A stretch of DNA of 64,000 bases. It comes from Eshraghiella crossota. Its GTDB lineage: Bacteria; Bacillota; Clostridia; Lachnospirales; Lachnospiraceae. Position numbers and translations under genes: made by a program. Positions 51,840 to 60,823 of the stretch are shown here, one piece after another (positions within the stretch are counted from its first letter, which is position 1; the number at the start of each line of letters is the position of its first letter). The DNA is taken from assembly GCF_025148445.1 (NCBI RefSeq), contig NZ_CP102270.1:434001-498000 (forward strand). The letters run 5' to 3'. The notes below the pieces were generated by a model, which was not told the DNA's origin, did not search any database, and saw nothing but the letters and a program-made list of their open reading frames with translations.

Positions 51840-52940
51840 ATGAAGATAATACATTGTGCAGATGTTCATTTGGATTCCAGGATGTTAAGACATCTTTCCA
51901 AGGAACAGGCGAAAGAACGCAGAAATGAGATACTCAATACTTTCGGACAGATGGTTACATATGCTGCTAAGAATGATGTGGCAGCAATTATCATTGCCGG
52001 AGACCTTTTTGACACGAGTATGATATCGGTTACAACCAGAAATTATGTAAGGGATCTGATTGTGAATAATCCCAAGATAGAATTTTATTATCTTCAGGGA
52101 AATCACGACATTGATAATTTCCTTATTAATTTGCAGGAGATTCCGGCTAATCTTAAATTATTCGACAGAAAATGGACCGGATACAATGTTGCGGGTTCCG
52201 ATAAAGTAGTTATAAGCGGTGTTGAACTTTCGGAGAAGAATCATAAGGATGTATATGATTCATTATCACTTGATATTAACAAGTATAATATCGTTGTATT
52301 ACACGGAAAGGCCATGCCGACTAAAGCAGTTGATGATTATGAGAGCATCGGACTTGATAAGCTTAAGAATAAGTCAATTGATTACCTTGCACTCGGACAT
52401 TACCACTCATACAGTGAGGAACAGCTTGACAGCAGAGGTGTGTATTGTTATTCAGGATGTCTTGAAGGCAGAGGCTTTGATGAATGTGGTGAACATGGTT
52501 TTGTCCTCATTGATGTGGATGAGAAGAAGATGACATCCAGTCGAAAATTAATTGATATAGCTGAGAGAAATATATATTCAGTAGATATAGATGCTACGGG
52601 ATGTTATACCACAAGTGATGTAATCCAGAAAATTACAAAGGCACTTGATGATATGAAGATTAGCGGCAAGAGCCTTGTGCGTATTGTGATTAAGGGAGAG
52701 GTTTCTCTTAAAACAGAGATTAACGTAGACTTAATTGAGAAGAATTTTGCACATTCTTTCTATGTGTTCAAGGTAGAAGATAAGACGAAGACATTAATTA
52801 ATTATGAAGAATTTATGTTTGACGAGACTCTTAAAGGCGAATTTGTAAGAAATGTCTTAAAAGCTCCGGATATTGCTGAGGAAGATAAGCCAAAGATTAT
52901 CCGTTATGGTATTCAGGCACTTACAGGAGAGGAGATATAG
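51840..52940 (+). CDS. Metallophosphoesterase, SbcD/YhaO-like DNA exonuclease
   Basis: This 366-residue protein shows the phosphoesterase motifs of the SbcD/Mre11 type: IIHCADVHLDSRM (D-H), IIAGDLFDTSMI (GD), YLQGNHDID (GNHD), VVLHGKAM and LALGHYHSY (GHxH). It forms a nuclease with the ATPase encoded 4 bases downstream, processing DNA ends. AAGGAG lies seven bases upstream of the start. Confidence 0.88.
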   Translation: MKIIHCADVHLDSRMLRHLSKEQAKERRNEILNTFGQMVTYAAKNDVAAIIIAGDLFDTSMISVTTRNYVRDLIVNNPKIEFYYLQGNHDIDNFLINLQEIPANLKLFDRKWTGYNVAGSDKVVISGVELSEKNHKDVYDSLSLDINKYNIVVLHGKAMPTKAVDDYESIGLDKLKNKSIDYLALGHYHSYSEEQLDSRGVYCYSGCLEGRGFDECGEHGFVLIDVDEKKMTSSRKLIDIAERNIYSVDIDATGCYTTSDVIQKITKALDDMKISGKSLVRIVIKGEVSLKTEINVDLIEKNFAHSFYVFKVEDKTKTLINYEEFMFDETLKGEFVRNVLKAPDIAEEDKPKIIRYGIQALTGEEI

Positions 52941-52944
52941 TCAT

Positions 52945-55590
52945 ATGAAACTTATTCGTTGTGAAATTCAGAACTTTGGTAAAATTAGAAAAGGAACATA
53001 TGAATTCAAGGATGGATGCAACGCATTCTGTGAGCGTAACGGCTGGGGTAAGTCAACACTGGCAGCATTCATCAAGATTATGCTGTATGGTTTTGAAAAT
53101 GAACGTACACGTAGCGAATTCGAGAACGAAAGAAGAAGATTCAGACCTTGGCAGGGCGGTGTTTACGGAGGCAAGCTTGTATTTGAATCCAATGGAGAGA
53201 CCTACGAGATTGAAAGAATTTTCGGAAGCAGGGAAAAAGATGATAAGTTCTGTGTAAGGAATTTAAGAACTAATCTTGAAGATACATCATTCCTTCCTAA
53301 TGTAGGAGAAGCACTCTTTAAGATAGACAGGGAATCTTTTGACAGAACTGTATTTATATCCCAGAGTGATTGTGCAACAAGCTCAACAGACAGTATTAAT
53401 GCAAAGTTAGGTAACCTTGTTGAAAATACTAACGATATTAATAATTATGATTCGGCTAATCAGGCAATGATCGACGTAATAAATAAATTAAGTCCTGATA
53501 AGAAGAATGGTTCTCTTAATGTCCTTTCCAACAGCATTGCGGAACTCAGGAATACACTTATACATAAGAAAGAGATTGATGAAGCAATCAGTGACAATGT
53601 TAAGACAATGAAGGAAAAGGAAGAGTACTTTGAAAATCTTAAAGACCGTCAGAAAGAATTGCAGGAATCACAGGAGACCACGAGCCACTTAATGGAGATC
53701 AAGACCAAGCAGGAAAAATACCAGGGTCTTGTTCATGAAGCACAGATACGAAGAGAAGCGCTTGATAAAGAACAGAAGAATTTTCCGGGTGCAATTCCTG
53801 AAGAGACAGAAATTGATGAGATAATTGAGGTTGGCTCAAAGCTTACCGGACTTAACCAGTCAGTTGCCAATTATACATTGACACCTGAGGAACAGAATGA
53901 ACTTGAATCATGGGATTCTAAATTTAAAGATACACCACCTGCTCCTGAGGAAGTAGATGCCGTAATTAAAGAGACAGCTAACTATTTCAGAATGTCCCAG
54001 GAATACAGTAAGACACAGCAGCCGGTTGTGGATGATTCCAAGATCAAAGAATATGAAGCGAGATTCAGCGGAAATATTCCAAGGGAAGTAGAACTGGATT
54101 CAAGGCTTGAGACATGGAATAAGAGAAATGCCAGAGCCAATGCAATTCCTGCCAAGGAAGCATCTCTTGACGCATTAAGAAATGCACCTAGTAAAGTATC
54201 GATAACACCTACAATATTCATTGGTGGGTTACTTGCCTTTGCAGGATTTATCCTTTTCCTTCTTCCAATGGTCAGCAAGTCAATAGCAGGAAGTGCCAAA
54301 GTAACAATGAATGCCGGTGGTATTCTTGCATTTGTTGTAGGCGTAATTTTAGTAATAGTTGGTATTGTAAATGTAAAGAGCAATACTTCACATGTTAATC
54401 CGGAAGTTGATAAGCTTCTTGATGAAATCAAAAAGGATAAAGATTACGTTGAGGCAATTGACGGACAGATGCAGTTATTCCTTACCAAATATAAGCTGCC
54501 TTTTGATACTGAGAGAGTTACAGAATACATATTCGGACTTAAGAATATGCTTAAGGAATATGAAGAACTTGTTGATAAGAAGGATGAAGTTGTACATGAT
54601 GATGCAATAGAGAAACTTCAGGAATCAAGCAATAAGATTGAAGCGTTTATTACGAAGTATTATGGAGCTTCACAGGGAGATAATTACCTTGAACTTATTC
54701 ATGATCTCCAGTATGGTTCAGAGACTTACAGATATCTGTTTGCCAAGAAACAGGCATTAGCACAGTTTGAGACCGAAAGAGACGAAGTTCTTAAGGTTAT
54801 TCAGGATTTCTTTGACAGACTTAATATTAAGATGCAGAGCGATCTTTATACACAGCTTGTTAATATGAAGAGCCACCTTCAGGCGTACAGAATATGTTTA
54901 CAGGAATGGGAACATGCTGATGCAGAAGTTAAGAAGTTTGAAGCAGCTGAAGATATGAATGTAATTAAGAATACACAGCTTCCTGAAAAACTTGAATCAC
55001 TTGAAACATTACATACACAGCTCGTTGAGATTGCAGAACAGATAGATGAGACACATAAATTCCTGGATGAGATTACTAAGGTTGTTAGTGATTTATATCT
55101 TAAGAAAGAAGAATTTGATGATGCTGAAGACAGCCTTAAAGATTTAAGTGAAAAATATGAAGCAGACAACAAGAAATACGACCTTGTCAGCAAGGCAAGA
55201 GATTTCCTTGAAACTGCAAGAACTAATATCATCGGTAAATATATCGGACCTATTAAGGCAGGATTTTCAAAGTATTATAATATTCTTACACATGAATCTG
55301 CAGATCGTTATCATATTGATGCCAATACACATCTTACGGTTGAAGAAGAAGGAATGCAGAGAGAAGTACATTTCTTCAGTAGCGGATATCAGGATATGAT
55401 TGGTATATGTATGAGAATGTCACTTGTAGCGGCAATGTACAAAGAAGAGAAGCCATTTATCATTTTTGATGACCCATTCATCAACCTTGATATGGATAAG
55501 ACAGAGGGTGCATTACAGTTCCTTGAAGAAGTATCTAAAGAATATCAGGTAATCTACTTTACATGTAATGACAGCCGTATCAGAAAATAA
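52945..55590 (+). CDS. SbcC/YhaN-like SMC-type ATPase with central membrane pair
   Basis: This 881-residue protein starts at ATG 52945 (MKLIRCEIQNFGKI) after GGAG. The N-terminal ATPase half has Walker A ERNGWGKSTLAAFIK and a Q-loop ISQSD. Long coiled coils follow on either side of two hydrophobic helices near residues 425-480 (IGGLLAFAGFILFLLP, GGILAFVVGVILVIVGIV). The C-terminal half has the FFSSGYQDMIGICMRMSL signature and PFIIFDDPFINLD Walker B. Membrane-spanning SbcC-like proteins are known as YhaN. It is the partner of the upstream phosphoesterase. Confidence 0.85.
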   Translation: MKLIRCEIQNFGKIRKGTYEFKDGCNAFCERNGWGKSTLAAFIKIMLYGFENERTRSEFENERRRFRPWQGGVYGGKLVFESNGETYEIERIFGSREKDDKFCVRNLRTNLEDTSFLPNVGEALFKIDRESFDRTVFISQSDCATSSTDSINAKLGNLVENTNDINNYDSANQAMIDVINKLSPDKKNGSLNVLSNSIAELRNTLIHKKEIDEAISDNVKTMKEKEEYFENLKDRQKELQESQETTSHLMEIKTKQEKYQGLVHEAQIRREALDKEQKNFPGAIPEETEIDEIIEVGSKLTGLNQSVANYTLTPEEQNELESWDSKFKDTPPAPEEVDAVIKETANYFRMSQEYSKTQQPVVDDSKIKEYEARFSGNIPREVELDSRLETWNKRNARANAIPAKEASLDALRNAPSKVSITPTIFIGGLLAFAGFILFLLPMVSKSIAGSAKVTMNAGGILAFVVGVILVIVGIVNVKSNTSHVNPEVDKLLDEIKKDKDYVEAIDGQMQLFLTKYKLPFDTERVTEYIFGLKNMLKEYEELVDKKDEVVHDDAIEKLQESSNKIEAFITKYYGASQGDNYLELIHDLQYGSETYRYLFAKKQALAQFETERDEVLKVIQDFFDRLNIKMQSDLYTQLVNMKSHLQAYRICLQEWEHADAEVKKFEAAEDMNVIKNTQLPEKLESLETLHTQLVEIAEQIDETHKFLDEITKVVSDLYLKKEEFDDAEDSLKDLSEKYEADNKKYDLVSKARDFLETARTNIIGKYIGPIKAGFSKYYNILTHESADRYHIDANTHLTVEEEGMQREVHFFSSGYQDMIGICMRMSLVAAMYKEEKPFIIFDDPFINLDMDKTEGALQFLEEVSKEYQVIYFTCNDSRIRK

Positions 55591-55599
55591 ATCAAAAAC

Positions 55600-55635
55600 A
55601 AGAAAAACCGGGGCTTCCCCGGTTTTTCTTAAATA
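55600..55635 (+). terminator. Rho-independent terminator
   Basis: A 14-bp stem (AAGAAAAACCGGGG/CCCCGGTTTTTCTT) with a CTT loop, ten bases after the YhaN-like stop. Confidence 0.9.
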
Positions 55636-55648
55636 ATTAAGGAAAAAT

Positions 55649-56251
55649 ATGGAATTATTTATAATCGGGATGATAACCGGAACAATAATAGGAATACCAA
55701 GGGACACATATTCAGAGATGTTATCGCAGAACTGTGTAAAAAATGGAATTGGACAAAGTGTGATAATCGGAATTGGAATGTCGCTTGCAGTTGCTTTTAT
55801 GACAATCATTGATATGATTGTTTTATTTTTCTTGGGAAAATACATGTTAAAGGCAAGAATTTTTTTTACATATATAATGAGTGCACTGTTAATCGTTACC
55901 AATGTAATCGGGATAATCAAATCAGACAACTCTTATGATACGGATAATACGGGAACTTCCTTTGTTAATTTTATGACGGGAATAATGGTAGGTATTTCTG
56001 AATTTACCAATATATTTCTTATACTTTTTATGTATGTATATTTTGACATAGCAGGACTTGGATTCAGTGGGTATGCAGTCCTTTTAGGGGGAACAGTTGC
56101 AGGAGCTTTTATTATATGCGTTATTATAGGAATATTATTTAAAATTTTTGATAATTTCAGGAAAATAAAAAGTACAAGAGGATATAATCTTGCGGTAAAT
56201 ATAATGATGATTTGTGCAGGCATTTTTATTATTTTGAAAGAGGCAGTTTAG
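55649..56251 (+). CDS. Membrane protein, LysE-like transporter
   Basis: This 200-residue protein has about six membrane helices. The N-terminus (GMITGTIIGIPRDTYSEML) and layout resemble LysE/RhtB-type exporters, but no decisive motif is seen. A one-base gap separates it from the HAD gene, so the two are cotranscribed. AAGGAAAA precedes the start. Confidence 0.5.
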   Translation: MELFIIGMITGTIIGIPRDTYSEMLSQNCVKNGIGQSVIIGIGMSLAVAFMTIIDMIVLFFLGKYMLKARIFFTYIMSALLIVTNVIGIIKSDNSYDTDNTGTSFVNFMTGIMVGISEFTNIFLILFMYVYFDIAGLGFSGYAVLLGGTVAGAFIICVIIGILFKIFDNFRKIKSTRGYNLAVNIMMICAGIFIILKEAV

Positions 56252-56252
56252 A

Positions 56253-57035
56253 ATGGGAAAAAAAGCATTATTTTTTGATATAGACGGAACTATATGGGAT
56301 TTTCATAACAGAATCTGTGAAAGTACAGTGGAAGCAATGAAAAAATTACATGACAACGGACATCTGACTTTTATATGCAGCGGGCGCAGCAGGGCATATA
56401 TCAGGAATGAAGTTCTCCTTGCACTTGGTTTTGACGGAATAATATCAGGGTGCGGTACAATGATAGAATATGATAACAAACAGGTATTCTATAAAAAACT
56501 GGATGACGAATTTGTAAGATATACAATAGACGGAGTCAGAAAATATGGTTTCAGGCCTATACTTGAAGGAAGAGAATATCTGTATATGGATGATGAGGAT
56601 TTTGCCGGTGATTTGTACGGCAACAAATTAAAAAAAGAACTGGGCAGCCGCCTTATTCCTATAAAGGGGCAGAAAGAATATGATATTGCAAAACTTTCCT
56701 GTGCAGTTACAGGTAACAATGTAGATAAATGCGAGGAAGAATTCGGAAAGTATTTTGAATTTATTCTCCATAATGAACACGTTGTTGAAATGGTTCCAAA
56801 GGGATTCAGCAAAGGAACCGGCATATTAAAAGTGTGTGAAATGCTTGGAATAGATATAAACGATACTTATGCTTTTGGTGACAGCAACAATGATATTTCA
56901 ATGCTTAAAACAGTGGGACATGCCATAGTAATGGGCAATGGAACAGAAGAAGCAAAAAAGGAAGCAGACTATATCACAACCACAGTTATGGAGGATGGAA
57001 TATGGAATGCATGCAGATATTTTAACCTGATTTGA
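56253..57035 (+). CDS. Cof-type HAD-IIB phosphatase
   Basis: This 260-residue protein has LFFDIDGTIWDF (nucleophile and acid Asp), FICSGRSRAYI (motif II), KGTGILKVCEMLG (lysine in KG) and YAFGDSNNDISML (motif III), with a C2B-type cap between residues 80 and 190. It probably dephosphorylates a sugar phosphate or FMN/pyridoxal-type substrate. It begins one base after the upstream membrane gene. Confidence 0.9.
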   Translation: MGKKALFFDIDGTIWDFHNRICESTVEAMKKLHDNGHLTFICSGRSRAYIRNEVLLALGFDGIISGCGTMIEYDNKQVFYKKLDDEFVRYTIDGVRKYGFRPILEGREYLYMDDEDFAGDLYGNKLKKELGSRLIPIKGQKEYDIAKLSCAVTGNNVDKCEEEFGKYFEFILHNEHVVEMVPKGFSKGTGILKVCEMLGIDINDTYAFGDSNNDISMLKTVGHAIVMGNGTEEAKKEADYITTTVMEDGIWNACRYFNLI

Positions 57036-57054
57036 CAGAATTTGTGAAAAAGAC

Positions 57055-57083
57055 TTGCATATTTTTATATTTTGGTCTATATT
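57055..57083 (+). promoter_or_regulatory. Promoter of the DUF6465-like gene
   Basis: TTGCAT (57055-57060), a 17-base spacer, TATATT (57078-57083), 44 bases before the start codon. Confidence 0.6.
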
Positions 57084-57126
57084 CTTTGTGTGACTGGAAA
57101 GTTACTATAAATAGGAGGGAAAATCA

Positions 57127-57588
57127 ATGGTAACAAAGAAAACAGAAATTAAGGAAACTGGTAAAAACGTAACTAAGGCACCGGCTAAGACAGAAGTTAA
57201 AGCTCCTGTTAAAGCAGAGGTTAAGACAGAAATTAAGACAGAAACAACGGTTCCTAAGGCAGAAGAAGTAAAGGCAGAAGTTAAGGCAGAAGTTAAGGAA
57301 GAAGCTAAGAAAGCTCCTGCTAAGAAAGAACCTGCTAAGAAAGCTCCTGCTAAGAAAGCAACACCTGCTAAGGCAGCTAAGGCAGAAATTAAGACTGCTT
57401 TGTATGTTCAGTTCGCAGGCAATGAAGTAACAGAAGCAGATATTATCGATAAGGTAAAAGCTGCTTATGTGGCAGAAGGACATAAGGAGTCAGCAATTAA
57501 AGAAATTAATCTTTATGTTAAACCTGAAGAATATGCCGTTTATTATGTAATTAACGACAAGGCAATCGGTAAAGTTAATCTTTTTTAA
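57127..57588 (+). CDS. DUF6465-like protein with Lys/Ala/Pro/Glu-rich N-terminal tail
   Basis: In this 153-residue protein, the first 85 residues are low complexity, with KAEVKAEVKEE and APAKKEPAKKAPAKK blocks resembling histone-H1-like tails. The C-terminal 65 residues (ALYVQFAGNEVTEADIIDKV, INLYVKPEEYAVYYVINDK) are the compact DUF6465 fold, common in Lachnospiraceae. The tail could bind nucleic acid (inference). AGGAGGG precedes the start and a strong terminator follows. Confidence 0.75.
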   Translation: MVTKKTEIKETGKNVTKAPAKTEVKAPVKAEVKTEIKTETTVPKAEEVKAEVKAEVKEEAKKAPAKKEPAKKAPAKKATPAKAAKAEIKTALYVQFAGNEVTEADIIDKVKAAYVAEGHKESAIKEINLYVKPEEYAVYYVINDKAIGKVNLF

Positions 57589-57605
57589 TTGAACGTACAT
57601 AGGAG

Positions 57606-57636
57606 AACCTCTTTCAAAATTGAAAGAGGTTTTTTC
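57606..57636 (+). terminator. Rho-independent terminator
   Basis: An 11-bp stem (AACCTCTTTCA/TGAAAGAGGTT) with a four-base loop, then TTTTTC. Confidence 0.9.
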
Positions 57637-57666
57637 TTTACAAAATATGAGTATTCCCTGTATAAT
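57637..57666 (+). promoter_or_regulatory. Promoter of the small membrane ORF
   Basis: TTTACA (57637-57642), an 18-base spacer, TATAAT (57661-57666), about 30 bases before the ATG. Confidence 0.6.
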
Positions 57667-57695
57667 TAAATTATAAGATATGAAGGAGACGGCCT

Positions 57696-57791
57696 ATGAA
57701 AAGCTGGTTAGGATTTATCATTTCGGCAGTTCTATCCTTTCTTGTGCTGGAGGGAATAGATATCATAAGACAAATGCAGAATAAGAAGTAG
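57696..57791 (+). CDS. 31-residue small membrane protein
   Basis: The ORF MKSWLGFIISAVLSFLVLEG continues to a basic tail (RQMQNKK). It has a consensus promoter, AAGGAGA at correct spacing and its own terminator, so expression is likely. One transmembrane helix covers nearly the whole peptide. It could be a membrane regulator or a type-I-toxin-like peptide; no antisense RNA was recognised. Confidence 0.65.
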   Translation: MKSWLGFIISAVLSFLVLEGIDIIRQMQNKK

Positions 57792-57832
57792 AAAGACAGT
57801 TGAGAAGTATTCAACTGTCTTTCTTTTTTTTC
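57790..57832 (+). terminator. Rho-independent terminator
   Basis: A 13-bp stem (GAAAGACAGTTGA/TCAACTGTCTTTC) with a seven-base loop and eight T residues; the stem starts at the stop codon of the small ORF. Confidence 0.92.
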
Positions 57833-57837
57833 TTAAA

Positions 57838-57880
57838 CTTTACATAATTTTTTCATGATAAACAATGCGATTTTTACATA
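57838..57880 (+). promoter_or_regulatory. Pho-box-like repeats before the pst locus
   Basis: TTTACATA at 57839-57846, a degenerate TTTCATGA near 57851 and TTTTACATA at 57872-57880 are spaced at about 11-bp multiples. A -10-like TATTCT follows near 57890. This resembles the PhoP/PhoB-bound repeats of phosphate genes and matches the site at 62229-62270. Confidence 0.6.
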
Positions 57881-57964
57881 AGGACAGTATTCTATATCTT
57901 GTAAACGAGGTAAACAATTTAATCCTTCAGAGACAATCGTTTCTGTGGTAGAAAGGAGAATAAG

Positions 57965-58186
57965 ATGAACATTATTTTAGATTCGGTTGACAAAGTTAAA
58001 GATTTTGTCAGAGAAATGTCCAAATTTGAAACAGATATTGATCTGGTGTCATCAAGATTTATTGTGGATGCAAAATCCCTGATGGGAATCCTTAGTCTGG
58101 ATCTTACAAAACCAATTGAAGTAAGAATACTTAACAAACAGGACGAAAGGCTCATTAACACAATAGAAAAATATGCAGTAGCATAA
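57965..58186 (+). CDS. HPr-like protein without the active-site histidine
   Basis: This 73-residue protein has the HPr-like fold signature FIVDAKSLMGILSLDLTKPIEVRI (the K/SSIMGxMSL segment of HPr). The N-terminal region, VKDFVREMSKFETDIDLV, lacks the HARPA phosphohistidine. It is 34 bases before the pstS start and shares its Pho-box promoter, with GAAAGGAG upstream. It may be a regulatory non-phosphorylated HPr relative in phosphate control. Confidence 0.65.
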   Translation: MNIILDSVDKVKDFVREMSKFETDIDLVSSRFIVDAKSLMGILSLDLTKPIEVRILNKQDERLINTIEKYAVA

Positions 58187-58220
58187 AATTATATTTAGAT
58201 ATTTAAAGGAGAAAATGAAA

Positions 58221-59096
58221 ATGAAAAAAACAGTATTAGCAGCAGGAATTGCAGGTTTGGTTGCAGCATCGCTTGTAGGATGCGGAAAATCAGGGACAAC
58301 ATCAGGAAACGGTGATGTTAATGGTAATATTACAGTAATTTCAAGAGAAGAAGGCTCCGGAACAAGAGGCGCTTTTGTAGAAATTACAGGTGTAGAACAG
58401 AAGAATGCAGACGGTAAGAAAGAAGATATGACAACAACTTCAGCAGTTATTTCTAACTCAACCAACGAAGTTATTACAGCAGTTTCAGGTGACAACAATG
58501 CAATTGGATATATCTCACTCGGATCTCTTAACGATTCGGTAAAAGCACTTAAGGTTGACGGCGTTGAAGCAACAGCAGAAAACGTAGCAAACGGAACATA
58601 TTCAGTACAGAGACCTTTTAACATTGCTACAAACGGAGAAGCTAAAGGAGCTGCAGCAGATTTTATAAGCTACATCCTTAGCACAGAAGGTCAGAAGATT
58701 ATAGAAGACAATGGATACATAGCAGTAGCAGAAGGCGAGGCTTATACGCCATCAGATGTTACAGGAAGCATTGTAGTCGGCGGTTCTTCATCAGTAGGTC
58801 CTGTAATGGAAAAACTTGTTGAAGCTTATGAAAAAGTAAGCGAAGTTAAGGTAGAACTTCAGGTAACAGATTCATCAACAGGCATGGAAAATGCAACAAG
58901 CGGTTCTTATGATATCGGTATGGCTTCAAGAGAAGTAAAAGACAGTGAAAAAGAAAAAGGACTTGTACCTGTGGTAATCGCAAAAGACGGTATTGCAATT
59001 GTTGTTAATAAGAACAACACAGTTAATGAAATTACATCAGAACAGATTAAAAATATCTACACAGGTTCAGTAACTGGCTGGTCAGAAGTTAAATAA
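58221..59096 (+). CDS. pstS: Phosphate ABC transporter substrate-binding lipoprotein, apparently circularly permuted
   Basis: This 291-residue protein starts at ATG 58221; AAAGGAG fits this ATG rather than 58215. A lipoprotein signal (LVAASLVGC) is followed by NGNITVISREEGSGTRGAF, normally the middle of PstS. IGYISLGSLNDSVKALKV and the hinge strands come next. The family's usual N-terminal phosphate-binding lobe comes last (GSIVVGGSSSVGPVMEKLVE, YDIGMASREVKDSEKEKG, IVNKNNTVNEITSEQIKNIY, ending WSEVK). The PstS phosphate-binding SSSVGP and SGTRG motifs are both present. It is the first pst gene. Confidence 0.88.
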   Translation: MKKTVLAAGIAGLVAASLVGCGKSGTTSGNGDVNGNITVISREEGSGTRGAFVEITGVEQKNADGKKEDMTTTSAVISNSTNEVITAVSGDNNAIGYISLGSLNDSVKALKVDGVEATAENVANGTYSVQRPFNIATNGEAKGAAADFISYILSTEGQKIIEDNGYIAVAEGEAYTPSDVTGSIVVGGSSSVGPVMEKLVEAYEKVSEVKVELQVTDSSTGMENATSGSYDIGMASREVKDSEKEKGLVPVVIAKDGIAIVVNKNNTVNEITSEQIKNIYTGSVTGWSEVK

Positions 59097-59111
59097 CAGA
59101 CGGAGATCTAT

Positions 59112-59966
59112 ATGAGAAAAATCAGGGAAAAAGGAATGGCGGCTGTGTTCGCCTTCCTTGCAAGTATTTCAATAATAGCGGTTCTTGTAATATGTATATT
59201 TCTTTTTGCAAGGGGAATACCGGCTATACATCAGATAGGTTTTACAAAATTTGTATCAGGTAAGATATGGAAACCGGGCAGCGATTATTACGGAATATTT
59301 GTCATGATAATAGGAAGTCTGTATGTTACTGCAGGAGCACTTATAATAGGTGTTCCTGTTGGAATATTTATGGCAGTCTTCATGGCAAAATTCTGTCCTG
59401 CATGGTTATATAAAATATTAAAGCCTGTAGTTAATCTTCTGGCCGGAATACCTTCAATTATATATGGTTATTTTGGATTGATGGTAATTGTTCCATTTAT
59501 AAGAAATAATTTTACCGGAAACGGATTCAGCATTCTTGCAGCATCCATAGTCCTTGGAATGATGATACTTCCTACAATTATATCAGTATCGGAAGCCTCA
59601 ATAAGAGCAGTTCCCGAAAGCTATATGGAGGGGGCACTGGCACTTGGAGCAACAAAAGAAACAGCTGTATTTAAGACCATTGTTCCTGCAGCAAAATCAG
59701 GAATAATAACAAGTCTTACCCTTGGTGTGGGCAGGGCAATCGGAGAAACAATGGCAGTAAAGATGATTGTCGGAAATCAGACAAGACTTCCGGAAAGCAT
59801 ATTTGATGGTGTCAGGACACTGACATCCAATATTGTACTTGAAATGGGATATGCCACCGATTTGCACAAAGAAGCATTAATTGCCACAGGTGTAATTTTG
59901 TTTGGATTTATACTTATATTGAATATGATAATCAGCATATTAAAGAGAAAGCAGGTGGAGGCATAA
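59112..59966 (+). CDS. pstC: Phosphate ABC transporter permease PstC
   Basis: This 284-residue protein has six membrane helices. Motifs are [35 protein letters not shown] and the EAA loop EGALALGATKETAVFKTIV. It heterodimerises with PstA. The stop and the pstA start share one base (TAATG), so the genes are translationally coupled. Confidence 0.95.
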   Translation: MRKIREKGMAAVFAFLASISIIAVLVICIFLFARGIPAIHQIGFTKFVSGKIWKPGSDYYGIFVMIIGSLYVTAGALIIGVPVGIFMAVFMAKFCPAWLYKILKPVVNLLAGIPSIIYGYFGLMVIVPFIRNNFTGNGFSILAASIVLGMMILPTIISVSEASIRAVPESYMEGALALGATKETAVFKTIVPAAKSGIITSLTLGVGRAIGETMAVKMIVGNQTRLPESIFDGVRTLTSNIVLEMGYATDLHKEALIATGVILFGFILILNMIISILKRKQVEA

Positions 59967-60823
59967 TGGAAAAGAAATTAAGAGAGCATCATGTCGGTTC
60001 ACTTGTGTTAAGAGGCCTTATGTACCTTGCGGCAGGAATTACCGTAGTGGCACTTTTATATGTGCTGTTTTATATCCTGGTAAATGGCGTACCTGCATTA
60101 TTTACCTCAAAAGGTATTTTTTCAACAAAATATAATTCTGAGAATGTATCACTTTTACCTTCTCTTATAAATACACTTATTCTTACTGCGGTATCCCTTG
60201 CAATAGCAATACCTTTAGGAATAGGTGCAGCGATATATTTATCGGAATATGCGAAAAAAAGAAATTTCTTTGTCAGGGTAATTGAACTTATGTCAGAAAC
60301 ACTAAGCGGAATACCTTCAATCATATACGGACTTTTCGGCATGATTTTTTTCGTTGTATTTTTGAAATGGGATTATTCACTTATGGCAGGTGCGGCAACA
60401 GCGGCAATTATGGTACTGCCTACAATATTGAGTACAACCAAAGAAGCACTTGATGCTGTACCGGATTCATACAGGGAAGGCAGCTTTGCCCTCGGTACCG
60501 GCAAATTAAGAACCATATTTAAAGTTGTTCTTCCGGCAGCAGTTCCGGGTATCCTTTCCGGAATTATTCTTGCCATAGGACGAATAGTGGGAGAAACAGC
60601 GGCTCTTTTATATACGTCGGGAACCGCAACAAGAGGACTTACCAAAGGACTTATGTCATCAGGAAGAACCCTTGCGGTACATATGTATACAATTTCCAGT
60701 GAAGGATTTCATACAAAACAGACTTTTGCCACAGCGGTAATACTTTTGATATTTGTATTCATAATAAATACATTATCATCCGTAGCAGCAAAGCAAATCA
60801 GTAAAAAAGCAGGAGGACAGTAA
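59966..60823 (+). CDS. pstA: Phosphate ABC transporter permease PstA
   Basis: This 285-residue protein has six membrane helices. Motifs are [16 protein letters not shown], the EAA loop [20 protein letters not shown] and [16 protein letters not shown]. It overlaps pstB by one base. Confidence 0.95.
   Translation: MEKKLREHHVGSLVLRGLMYLAAGITVVALLYVLFYILVNGVPALFTSKGIFSTKYNSENVSLLPSLINTLILTAVSLAIAIPLGIGAAIYLSEYAKKRNFFVRVIELMSETLSGIPSIIYGLFGMIFFVVFLKWDYSLMAGAATAAIMVLPTILSTTKEALDAVPDSYREGSFALGTGKLRTIFKVVLPAAVPGILSGIILAIGRIVGETAALLYTSGTATRGLTKGLMSSGRTLAVHMYTISSEGFHTKQTFATAVILLIFVFIINTLSSVAAKQISKKAGGQ

Noticed and set aside
57124-57483. 119-codon minus-strand ORF rich in Cys, Phe, Leu and Ser
   Set aside because: It is the antisense shadow of the low-complexity KAPAKKE-type coding region of the DUF6465-like gene.
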